Positions 22,736-33,801 of a stretch of 64,000 nt of DNA are shown piece by piece; within the stretch, counting starts at the first letter, position 1; each line of letters starts with the position of its first letter. This DNA is from Stenopsyche tienmushanensis. Taxonomy: Eukaryota; Arthropoda; Insecta; Trichoptera; Stenopsychidae. The notes under the pieces were generated by a model. The model made no database searches, had not been told where the DNA came from, and saw only the letters and a program-made list of their open reading frames with translations. The position numbers and the translations under genes are program-made. Where the stretch lies: NCBI GenBank assembly GCA_008973525.1, contig WACJ01000330.1:248001-312000 (forward strand), in the 5' to 3' direction.

Positions 22736-25098
22736 TAGCCATAAATGCGTAAATGAAAAATGAGTTTTGTATCGTTATGAATTTGAAGAGAAAAAAATCT
22801 TTTGAACAAATAAAAAATATTAAGCTCAAAAAAAGCGTTGTTTAACATTTTTTCGTCCGTTTCCATATTCCGTTCATTGACGGGAGGTGATGGAAACATT
22901 CATTGACAGAAGGGTTCGACGCAAATTTGAGCGGCGTTTTAAATATGCGCTTATGGCCAAATTTAAATCGACCGATATTTTACAAATCGGGGACGCGGTG
23001 ATTCATTTCGAATCTGTCAACGTCCGTCCCGCAGCGATGCGGCATCACCGTTGACGCTGTTCGATAATCGATCGAAAAATTGTCGAGAGTCCGGTCCGCG
23101 CGTTTATGCTGTGCATTTCCAATTATAAAATCTCGGGCGATAGTTTATCGCTCGCATTTTGAACCTTCGACGTCGTCATCGCGTCGAACATGTCGACCCG
23201 TCGACGCCCATTCGAGGTTTCATTTTGCATATATTTTCGAAATGTCGTATTTAGATGAATTTGAAATATGCATTTGACAGTTGTCCGAATTTTGATCGAA
23301 GCGAAAAAATGATCGCCCATAGCGCGCCTAGAAAATAACGCATCGAATATCGAGCATATCCTGATTGGCGCTGATCGATTGAGCTTTCTTATTTTGATTG
23401 AGATTATCAATTATTTCATGCTGTTAAATATGTCGTAATAATCGAGGACTTGAATCGGGCAAGAAGATGAGCAGTTTGGTGTATTTTATGCGCTCATATG
23501 AAATATTTATGCATAAATAGAATTTTTTTTTTGACGTCCGTTCAATTCGTTGACTTTGTTTTTTTGCGTTTGTATTTTTTTCGGATGGATTCGTTATTAG
23601 TTTGGATGCGTGTAAGGTTTCTTGGGAGGAAATGAGTTCGCAGAGAGATTGATTTGGTGACCTTGAATGGAAGGACGGCGGGAGGGTGATTTTGAATGCG
23701 ACGCGATGGCCGACACACCTCCGGAAAAGCTGAAAGAAAATGCGTCACCCGAGCGCGTTGGCGGCGAATACGCTCGTCCATCAATCTGGATAGGCTGCTG
23801 AAATAGAAGTCACGAGACTCCGAATGACGTTTTCGGACGATTTCATTTTCTTTAGGAATTCCAATGCGCAATGCCTAAATATCAAGCGAGTGACGTCAAG
23901 ACGCAAGAGATAGCGCGCAAAATAACACTTTTCGAAGAAGGTCGCTGACGTGACGCTCACGAAAAATAACATCGATATTCAGAATTCGAATTTCCATTCA
24001 TAGCTCGAAATATAACCTCAAAATGGATTTTACAGACAAATTTATTTTGGAAACATAAATCTGTCAAACTGCTCTGACATGTCAAAGTACCATTTAAATT
24101 TAAACGTCAATCGTTTCATAATTTTTATCACAATACATAATATTAATACAGAGAGTACGCTGTCAGCGTACTTTAATTTAATCCCCCGATAAAGCACGCT
24201 AACAAATTCAAAAGCTGTTATCTCAATTTGACAAGCGTAAAGCTTAGCGACGAGGCAATTTTCTACAAAGCACCCTCTAATTACACAATAAAAATATTAA
24301 CATAACTTTATACTGTAAAACGAAGATAATTTAATTGTTACGTTATATGTTTTATCATAAATTAGAAAGCTTCTAAGCGTTAAAACATTATTATCACCTC
24401 AAGGTTGAGGCGACTGAAAGTCGCTCTCATTTAGACTCACAGTCACATATATTAAAATTATAATTTTTCATTTGAGTTCGCATAACAATATACATTCGTG
24501 TTTGATGGAATTATTATCAACGTTTCGTAGAAAACAATAAACCTTTGAAATGACGTCCGTTTCATCTCATATTTATCATCGTTACAAAAATAAATTGATC
24601 GACATTATGCACGCTATGAATATAATATTTAAAAAAAACTGATCAATATTTGTATTTTACAAATAAAATTTATAAAGCTTTTATAAATAAAATATGTTTA
24701 ATTTTTAAAGCAAATGACGCGTCATTTATCATCCAGTATGCAATGTTTATCTTTTATTCGCACAAAACCAACGCGTCACGTTGATCAGTTGTACAGCAAA
24801 CATATTAGTTGAATGTTGGGATCGATCCAGTTCAATTTGTGCTCATTCTTCGATGATGATGATGAATGTTGAATTATGCTCTATAGATATAATTTTCTGG
24901 TACTGCACTTATTATAACTAACAAATGGTTTACGATAAAATCGTGCATTATTTCAATTGCATTTGATTGTGTACAATTGTATGTCTGGGGAATAAATCAT
25001 GTTTTGTCATGTATATAAACGCAAACGTAATAATGGATTTGAATGACGCTCTCGTTTAAAATGCATCGTTATTAATATGCATTCATCTTTTGTTACAG
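22736..25098. other. Intergenic region upstream of the SLC13 gene
   Basis: 22880-23400 and 23560-23980 are GC-richer than the rest and could hold regulatory DNA, but no gene model is supported. A small hairpin, AGTACGCT-GTC-AGCGTACT, lies near 24155. 24000-25090 is AT-rich and should contain the transporter promoter, which I cannot locate. Confidence 0.35.
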
Positions 25099-25205
25099 AC
25101 TGCGAAACTTGGAGTTGAATTTGAAAGAAAACGATTGTAAATCATCATCAATGATCAGATAACATTATTCCTCTGCGCACATAAGAAGTAACGCAATAAG
25201 AAATC

Positions 25206-28200
25206 ATGGCATCTGCGCAAGTTGCGATGCCTACCCAGTAAGTTATAAATTCTGCTATTTAAATCCATAATCCATAAACAATGTTATTCGTCGCATTAAT
25301 AATGCATAATTTTTACAGAGGCAACGAGCTGTCTTTCGGCAAGAGATTCGGGATGTTTTTAAAAGTATATTGGAAATCAGTACTCGTCGTAGTCACTCCT
25401 TTCATTCTTCTTCCGCTGCCCATAATAAAAAATACACCAGTGAGTTTTACGCACGATTACGATGATGAAAAATCATTATATCCTTTGAATAATAACAATT
25501 TTTCTTCAGGATTACAAATGCATGTATGTGGTATTATTGATGGCGGTCTATTGGGTATCGGAAGCTCTTCCTCTCCCGGTCACCGCGATGATTCCCGTAG
25601 TATTATTCCCGACGATGGGTATTCTTGATTCCGAGCCGACGTGTCAATCGTACATGAAAGGAACAAACATGATGTTCATCGGCGGTCTGATGTTCGCTGC
25701 AGGTTTACAACATTCCAAAATCCACAAAAGAGTAGCGCTCAAATGCATTCAGATCGTCGGGTGCTCCCATCGAAGGTAAAATTTTAATAAAAAAACACCC
25801 AAACATTGATAAAAATAATTAAATTTCCGTTTAATTTGTAGGCTTAATTTCGGTCTCACGTTCGTGACCATGTTTTTATCGATGTGGGTCTCAAATGCTG
25901 CCGCCGTCACTATGATGGTACCCATCACGGAAGCCGTATTAGAAGTGCTCGAACAGGTATACATGAATTCTCAAATGCTTTTGAATTGCTCGATAAATTT
26001 CATATCAATATTTTTATTCGTCATTTCAGCAAGGTCTCGGTGATATGTACATCAGGAAAAAGAGGGATCCGGAAGAAAGCGGAGCAAACGGAACGACTAA
26101 TAGCAAAACGGCCACTGGTGAAAATGAAGAGTTAGTATTGATTTGAGTAGTTTTTCACAGTTTTCATCGAGACAGTTGTAAAAATGCCCTTTGATGCATT
26201 CATCCAGGTTTTCCACTGGATGATCATTCTAAATGAATCACGGAGATCATGCTATCTTTAATATTGAGCAAACGAGGAGGTGAATGTATGATATAGATGA
26301 GATGGATGTAACGCCTTTTTATGAATGGACATTGAAGAAACCCTAGTTTTGCAGGGGACTGTTTGTGGCTCCATTATGATGATGATTTTAATAAACGTCG
26401 TTTGAATCTTTCGCAACTGGAAACGCGTTAATCTTTTGGTAGTAAAGTTTTAAACGGGTCTCAAGATTATCACATAAACAAAAATGTTTTAATTTTTTTT
26501 TGAAGAGAGTCACAATTTCCAAGTAATTTTAAAAAAGTTTTATAAAATTATTTTGAAAAATACCCGCTAGTATTAAAATTATAGCATTTTTATCTTAGAT
26601 CGCTAATCATTAGTCTCACAGACTACAGACACGTAACATATTCGATATGTTGTGCATGTTGTCGAAACTTCGCTGGCTACCTTTTTAAATAAACAAACCC
26701 CAGGTGTACTCACTACGTGTACACATCAATCATTGTCATTTAATATGTCGCATAAGGGTTTTATAATGATGATAAATGTGATCTTTTAATGTTTCAGGCC
26801 TCCGACGCCTAGCAAAATTACAACGTGCTATTTCATAGCAATCGCATATGCCGCATCGCTTGGTAATTATTTCTTGCGATTAGTATTTATTATATTCGTT
26901 GCCAAAGAGCGAATTGTTAATGTTGCGTCAATATTTTTATAGGCGGAACTGGAACTCTTATCGGAACTGCTACAAACGTGACGTTTAAAGGACATTTTGA
27001 AAGGTACATTTTGAAGATTATCGATGATTAAGATGCAATAATAACTTCATTGTAAATGCGCTCGATTTTCTGTTTCAGTTTGTTCCCAAAGGCGCCCCAA
27101 GTAGATTTCTTGTATTGGATGTTGTATAATGTACCACCTATGATTGTTATGCTGCTCTGTATTTGGGTTATTTTACAAATAACCTTTATGGGAATGTTTA
27201 GGTAATGCTTATTCAACTATAAATTTTATGAGAGTCTTCGTTTCTTATTGAAATATGAATTAAAACATGCAAAATATTTTTTATAGACCAAACAGTGAAG
27301 ACGCTAAAAGTGTAAATCTCGGAGAAACTGGAGCACAAGTCGCTCGTAAAGTAGTAGACGATCAATATAAAGCACTTGGACCGATGACCTGGCATGAAAC
27401 TGTATATATTATAATTTTAACATTTATGAATAAATTTTTTATTCAACCTGTACACTAAACATTATGTATTTTTTTAGTGCGCTGGATTACTGTTTCTCGT
27501 CGCTATTCTTCTGTACTTTTTGAGGAGTCCTGGCTTTATAACAGGATGGGCCGATGTTATGACAAGTACCACGTAAGAATATTGTTACAATAAACATTCT
27601 CTATTTAGCATCGGATGTGTGAATAAGTTCCTGCCATTTTTCGCTATGAAAATAAATAAAAGTAGTAAAAAAGCATTTTTTTGTATCTTCATAAGAAGTG
27701 AAGTGCTGCTCGGCCTAGCCATGAGCCTTTTCCTTGAATGTGTGGCTCAAATACATTAATTGCTTTCAGTAGAGATCTCCTGTGATGGTTTGGTTGGGTT
27801 GGAGCATTTCGTAATATCCAAATACAGAGCCTGAGCTTAGAACCATGGATATTCCGCTTTGGCATCGATGCTACTGCTTGGATGGACTGGATGTGTTCAC
27901 ACATGTCATCTCTCAGCTTCGAGTCATAAAACACCCAAGATGTTTCCTTTTGTATCATTCCCAATCCCAATTCAATGATTTTGCAAGTTCAGATTGCATT
28001 TAACATAAATCTTTATCAAGCACCACTGTGTTCTTATCGAAATCATTATTTTTGAAGCGATTAAACATATTGCTGCATGTTTTTTCCGCCAGAGCATGAT
28101 CACCATAAGTCTCCGCTAGGATTCCATGTGCTTCAGCTGCGGATTTCTTTTGAATAAATGCGGTAAAACCTTCCACAAATACGGTTTACTTGGCACAAAA

Positions 28201-31200
28201 TTCGATACGTTTCATGCTATAAATGTTTACATTTTAACGGAATGATGCACACTGATTTTAAAGCTAGCATCTAATGGCAGGAATTTATTCACACCCCCAT
28301 TATAAATATAAATAATACAATAAATATATTTTCAATTAACAGAAAGGTAAAGGATGCCGTAACTGCAATGTTCATCGTCATCATGATGTTTGTACTGCCG
28401 TCGTCCCTCGACTTCCTCAAGTTTTTCACTTATCCCTCAGGTATACAGGTTTATATTTTCTTGCACGATACGAATAATCATATTTTTTGCATTGATGCTT
28501 GTTGAATGATGATATTAACTTTAATAACACTAATTGGGTGCAATAACAAATTTATTGCCCAATACATTGCTATCGAAAAGTGCCAATTTATAGTGCCACC
28601 GGGAACAGTCAGAAAAACTCAGTCAAGAATAGGTGCCGCTGAAAAAGCCGAGAACGGAGAAAAATCGTCACCTGAATTACAAGCACTAATGGATAAACCT
28701 AAAGTCATGACAGGTATGAGAGAGACCCTCAGGATTATTGAGATGAATTTTAAATATCGGGCACAGGGTTATCATCGTACGCGGGTGTTCTTCGATGTGT
28801 GATCGTCGAAATGATTTGAGATGCTAACGAAACGTTGATTCATTTTTCGACGGGTCACATATCGGGAAATACTCGTAGTTTTTCATTTATGTTTTTTTCA
28901 TTTCTGCCATCCCTGCTGTGTGAACTTGTGCTTCTAATCTTTAACCAATGGCGTTTGCTTATTGTTATAAGCAGCCTCGTTAAATGGATGTAAATGCTAT
29001 CTTTTTTTTTTTTTTTTAATTCATTTGCTAATCTTTTAATTTTATTTTTGTACAAGACGATTCATGCTATTTCGCTTACTAAATATCATCAGGTGAATTC
29101 ATATTTCTCTATTAATTTACTAATACGTGAATTTGTGTGAATATTTAATCCAACAGCATACATTTTGTTAATTTACTAAAATAATAAATATGACTGTGTG
29201 CTGATGGGTTAAGTTTTTTAAAAAGTAATGTAATTTAATTAAATGGAATTTACGTTAATATGTTTTTTTAAATCGACTAACTTATTTGATTAATGTTATT
29301 GAATATTGTAGAAATTTACTTTTGTTCTCATTTTTACTAATTCTGTTTGTTTTTAAAAAATATCTTGTATGATGTTTAAATATGTTGTGTTTTAAAATTG
29401 GGCTTACATTTTAATAAAATATAAAAATGTTGGTGTTAACACTTGTTACAACTTAACTCTTACGCAACGGGATCAGGTGTCGTCAATGTTAGCTACTGTG
29501 ACGGCGCAAGTTTATAAAAAAAAGTATTACATTTATTAAAATGCTATAACTTTAAAAATAATTTAGAGAAAACGTGTACAATGGTTTACCAAATAATATT
29601 TTAAAAGACTCGCATATGAGTCTCTCGTTGCGAAAGAGTTAATATTATTTTGAATAGAATTAAACATAAATTGCATTGTTTTACAATTAACGAATCAATA
29701 TTTGCTTTAGCAATTTGAGTTTATTTCCATTCTAACTAATTAAACTGGATTTTGTTGAAATATTAAGTTCATTAAGGACATTTTGTATACGTTAGCTTAA
29801 GAAAAATTAATGTTATTTCATCAATTGATGGTTAATTGCGTTTTAAAATAGTCAGGATTTAAAATTGTCATTAACTTTTTATGACGTAACCATAGTTTGT
29901 TAAATAAAACACCAAACTAATTTTTAATAGTTTAAGAAATACAAATTTCATTGTATGTGTTAACAATACTATTGGAATATTAATTTGTTACAATCGAAAC
30001 TCGTATTTAGTTAAAATGCGTTTTTACTAGTTGAAACTATATTTATACTGAATAGTTTTTGGTTATAACTAAAATAACTGAGAAACGACTCCGATTTGTC
30101 GAGCGACGTCGCATAACTCGGGATGAGTCGCCATGCGCACACGTGCGTCAGTCAGTCTTTATTAATATTTTGAGGTTTAATTAACGTGACAAAAATCTTG
30201 CTTGCTTTTTTTGGCAAAATTTACCATAATTATTAATCAGCTAAAAAAATATTTTTAATTAATGTTCAAAGATAAAACTAGTTTTATCTAAAATCCAAAC
30301 TTTAGTTATAATAAGACATCGAGTATAAACTAGTTTCAACTAGTAAAAACGCGTTTTAACTACGTACGCGTTTTGACTGTAACAAATATATGTGATTTTA
30401 AAATACAGATTGAAAGTGAAATTACATTCATTATATATATACATCCTAAAATATGCTAATTTTATTATATGAAATATTAAATGGCTAAACATATTATCGA
30501 GAAACAATCAAAGTTCTTCAAATTTGATCGATTTAGTTTGTTAGTATTAAAACATTGATTGTCTGCGAAATATTTATTTCATACGGTTTTACCATTATGG
30601 TATTGTTAACTCCATTGTTTTCATATCAATGAGATTTTTTAAATTCTAATTAATTTTTTTAATGTGCCGATATCAATTTTCCATTTTAATATATAGAACA
30701 AAACTAAATCTAACTCAGTTATGATTATAAAAATATTATGTATCAAAATTATTCAAAAATAATTTCATATAGTAATGGTTTATAAAATATCGGCAGTGCC
30801 AAAAATATGTGGCGTTTTTTATATCCATTTTATAGGCGTAACACGAGTTTAATCAATGATATATTCTCCCTCTGATTCTATTACAGTTTGCCATCTGATT
30901 AACAGTTTTTGAATTCCCTCGTCGTGGAAATTCTTCGGTTTAGAAGCAAAACAACGACGAAAAAACGTGTTTTATATGCACCAAAATCAGACTCGCGTTG
31001 TCATGGTGCAAGATGATTTATGATGCCTATTGATGAGTTCTGGACGAGTTTGATCGCGTTGATCCGAGTCTCTCAGTTAACCCGCCAATGGAAAGACCTG
31101 GATTCGTCAGCACCGAATCTCGTAGAATGAGATTTGATTCCATTTTAGGGTTTTTTTTCTACAAAAATTATGTTATGCTCCTTATGTTTTTTATAACGTA

Positions 31201-32971
31201 TTTTTGGCACTGTCGATAAAATGTACCAAAACAATGTGCAATCAAATTCGGATCATTTGAGGGTATATATGTATACAGAAGTATTTCATTCGATCTTATT
31301 ATTAGTAAAAATATACGTAAAAGATTTAATTGGTATTTTACAAACGACCATTTATTCCTACAATTATTACGTGCCACTCCTAAAATACTTGTGTCTATTG
31401 TATCATATTTTAGATTGATTATATTATGTACAGTATGATAAAATTGTTCTAGATTTCATTATTTACTCCATTAGTACTATGCCAATGCTCAAAAGTTAAA
31501 AAAAACGAGATGTATTTATTATTTATATCGTATAATATCCATATTTGAAGAATTTCACATTAAAAAATATCGTGATCGATTTTCTTTCGATTATTTTGAT
31601 GGTTAAAGGGTAGATATTTGGATGTGTTCTAACATGGTCGGGTGTGGACAGTATAATAATATGTTATTAAACAGTCAGATTCAAATAAAAATAATAATTT
31701 TATATCGTTGTGAATTAAGATAAAATTATCAACACAGGCCCAATAAAACAGTGTATCGAATTAGTTGTTCATGCATATTATGATAAACATATCAAGATAT
31801 TAATGTAAAAATACATCCTAGAATTAAAATATCATATACATTTAATTGTCGTTAAATATTATTATTGATTTAATTTTGCTTTTTCTCGTTGACTTATGTT
31901 TTTTTTTGTGTCGTATTTATGTGATTTTTTCTGTGCTTCGTTGTAAGCTTACTAGATTTTTCCATTGCGAATGTTTTATTTTTCAGTGTGCCTTTTGTTG
32001 AATCAATTGTTTTTTGTTGTTAATTTGATATATATGTATGTAGCTTTTAAAAATGACTTTATGAATGAAATTATATCGTATATAACCCTCGTGTTCTATT
32101 ACTATATATATGTATATTTTATTTCAGTCCACGATTTGCCAACTAAACCTGGTCAAGGAATTGTTACATGGCAAGTCTTGAAAGACAAAATCCCATGGGG
32201 TCTACTTTTCTTGCTCGGTTAGTAATGAATATATATTTTTATAAATATTGTTTTCGATCAAATCAAATTCACGATTATCTTTTTATAGGCGGTGGTTTTG
32301 CTTTGGCCGAAGGAATAAAGAAATCCGGTATGTCGACCTTGATCAGTAAGCCACTGACCGGGCTAGAAGTTTTGCCGCCTGCTGCCATTTTGCTGATTGT
32401 AGTGATAATATGCGAATTTTTAACGGAATTTACATCAAACGTCGCCATCGCCAACATTATTCTTCCAGTTTTGGCTGAATTGGTTCGTTAAATATTTTTA
32501 ACATTGTTATTTTTTTAACAACACTATTTTAATTGCGTATTATTTCAGGCGGTTGCTATTAAAATTCATCCTATGTATCTTATGGTGCCCGCGACGATAG
32601 CTTGCTCTATGGCTTTCCATATGCCCGTTGGTACGCCACCAAACGCTATAGTTGCTGGAGTTGCCAACATCAATACCGGTTCAATGGTAAATATATGAAA
32701 TAGTACCCTAGATCACTAATCATATTTTCAACAACGTGATAATTGACATGCAAATGTAGTCTGTGAGACTAATGATTAGCGATTTAGGTTTAATATTTTG
32801 CATACAGATTAAAATGTCTTTAAATGAAATTTGCAGGCTTTTGCTGGTATCGGACCCAAAATTATTACCACATTATTGACGTGGGCCTTTTTCCCTACGT
32901 GGGGCGCCGTTATCTATCCAGAGGTCAGATCTTTCCCGGACTGGGCAAATCACAACGCAACTGGAATATAA
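25206..32971 (+). CDS. Indy: SLC13/INDY-family sodium-coupled di/tricarboxylate transporter, 16 coding exons
   Basis: Multi-pass plasma-membrane symporter importing Krebs-cycle carboxylates with sodium (family knowledge). Coding exons: 25206-25237, 25319-25439, 25510-25775, 25842-25956, 26030-26130, 26798-26862, 26943-27003, 27079-27201, 27287-27401, 27478-27572, 28343-28440, 28594-28713, 32128-32217, 32289-32482, 32549-32686, 32837-32971. They join in frame to 622 residues, or 582 without exon 12. Diagnostic blocks are YWVSEALPLPVTAMIPVVLF, FLSMWVSNAAAVTMMVPI (first SNT-type motif, here SNA at 157-159), GGTGTLIGTATN, LGPMTWHE, PWGLLFLLGGGFALAEG, EFTSNVAIANIILPVLAEL (second motif SNV, 517-519) and ACSMAFHMPVGTPPNAIV (Na:sulfate symporter signature). 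The C-terminus has an N-glycosylation sequon (HNATGI). A 5' untranslated part probably starts at the acceptor at 25098/25099. Donors of exons 9 and 14 are weak (GTATAT, GTTCGT). Which INDY paralogue this is remains unresolved. Confidence 0.95.
26599..26627. repeat. Intronic repeat, partner of 32755-32783
   Basis: A 29-nt sequence in intron 5 starting ATCGCTAATCATTAGTCTCA is exactly complementary to 32755-32783 in intron 15. It is the end of a small MITE family (see 32705-32790). Confidence 0.75.
27611..28299 (-). mobile_element. Deleted mariner element inside SLC13 intron 10, antisense
   Basis: Inverted ends: GTGTGAATAAGTTCCTGCCA at 27617 and its inverted match at 28273-28294 (one mismatch over 22 bp). 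The - strand interior translates to KKSAAEAHGILAETYGDHAL followed by AEKTCSNMFNRFKNNDFD (mariner N-terminal HTH, about 28000-28190). Further on is PKRNIHGSKLRLCIW (27800-27870, the mariner P-K-x-N-I-H-x-x-K-x-x-L-C-I-W-W block). At about 0.69 kb it is half the normal 1.3 kb, with the catalytic centre deleted. Confidence 0.85.
28594..28713 (+). CDS. Indy: Likely optional cassette exon 12 of the SLC13 gene
   Basis: The exon is 120 nt with phase 1 on both sides, so inclusion or skipping keeps the frame. It encodes 40 hydrophilic residues (starting VPPGTVRKTQSRIGAAEKAE) inserted in the loop after residue 397, between LDFLKFFTYPS and HDLPTKPGQG. Either junction restores a Val codon (G+TG or G+TC). 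INDY proteins usually have a short loop here, so the skipped form matches the family better. It is followed by a 3.4-kb intron. Confidence 0.7.
29453..29642. mobile_element. piggyBac-type MITE in SLC13 intron 12, TTAA-flanked
   Basis: TTAACTCTTACGCAACGGGA at the left is mirrored by TCTCGTTGCGAAAGAGTTAA at the right (29623-29642), a roughly 20-bp inverted terminus with TTAA on both sides. TTAA is the piggyBac target. The 190-bp interior is non-coding. Confidence 0.7.
29987..30383. mobile_element. TA-flanked MITE with about 80-bp inverted ends, SLC13 intron 12
   Basis: The two ends are imperfect inverted copies over about 80 bp. A 21-bp perfect core at 30019-30039 (CGTTTTTACTAGTTGAAACT start) pairs with 30331-30351. 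Trimmed to CA(G/A)TC(A/G)AAAC the ends are bordered by TA, as expected for pogo/Tigger or mariner-type insertion. The interior has an ACACGTGCG-rich palindrome near 30140. A short relative lies at 34086-34170. Confidence 0.75.
32705..32790. mobile_element. 86-bp MITE in SLC13 intron 15
   Basis: The ends ACCCTAGATCACTAATCAT (32705-32723) and the reverse complement of 32772-32790 match at 16 of 19 positions. The right half contains the palindromic word AGTCTGTGAGACT and the 29-nt match to intron 5. Confidence 0.65.
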
Positions 32972-33437
32972 AATACCAGTAGTAGCAAATTGGGTAATTT
33001 TATAGAGCAGTATTTCTTTGAAGGAAGTATGTCTATTTATAGAAAGATAGATAACTTATTTGAATTATCAATATCGTACATTTAAACTATTATTATCCTG
33101 TAAAATATTTCATCTGGAAAGGGTATGATTTAATTCGAACTTCATGTATATCGATCTTCTGTTTATAGTTTTTGAAAATTGAGTTTTTTATTTATCATTT
33201 AGACGAATTAAAAACACTGTTTTGTGTGTTTTAAATTTTTTTCCAACATTTTAAATGGCTTAACACTATCGCTACCGCACGTTCGATCTATTGTGTATTA
33301 AAAATATTGTTGTAACATCTTTATTCGTTAATAGTTTGTTGTGAAATCATTTACTACGAGTATTAACGATTAAAAAACAGGTTTTTTTCTATTAGTTTAA
33401 TTTAAAATCAAGCGGTTTGGGATGGTCGGCGCAAACA

Positions 33438-33520
33438 CGATACCACATTGGTATCACCGGTACACGACGTTCAAGCGTGTCATGATACCGCATTTGTACT
33501 GCTGGTATCCGTAGTGTTAA
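33438..33520. repeat. Two imperfect 30-bp repeats in the SLC13 3' region
   Basis: ACGATACCACATTGGTATCA and ATGATACCGCATTTGTACTG begin two related units followed by CCGGTA/CTGGTA. The first unit contains the palindrome GATACCA-CAT-TGGTATC. Confidence 0.45.
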
Positions 33521-33795
33521 TGCATACTTTTATTAGGGAACGAAATTAAATTGCAATTGATTTTTTATTGTGTTAGTCTTCCATTGCTCCCTTCATCGTG
33601 TATAAAATGATTCAATTTGATATTATAAACCCAAGAATGCTTAAAAATTGGACGTATTCAGATGATGTATTATTTTGACTAATCGATTACGCGGATTGCT
33701 TTGATCGTAGCAATGCTAAATGTATCTTAAAAATGTAAATGTATAGAGAATAATTTATATATTTTTTAAAAATGCCACTGATACAAAGATCTCAA

Positions 33796-33801
33796 AATAA
33801 A
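33796..33801 (+). terminator. Candidate polyadenylation signal of the SLC13 gene
   Basis: This is the first AATAAA after the stop codon at 32969-32971, implying a 3' UTR of about 0.8 kb. An ATTAAA variant lies earlier, near 33298 and 33368. Confidence 0.35.

Larger units (their letters stand above)
28714..32127. other. SLC13 intron 12, 3.4 kb
   Basis: AT-rich intron holding the two MITEs at 29453 and 29987 and a poly-T run near 28999-29017. Outside these I see no alternative exon with transporter-like translation. Confidence 0.6.
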
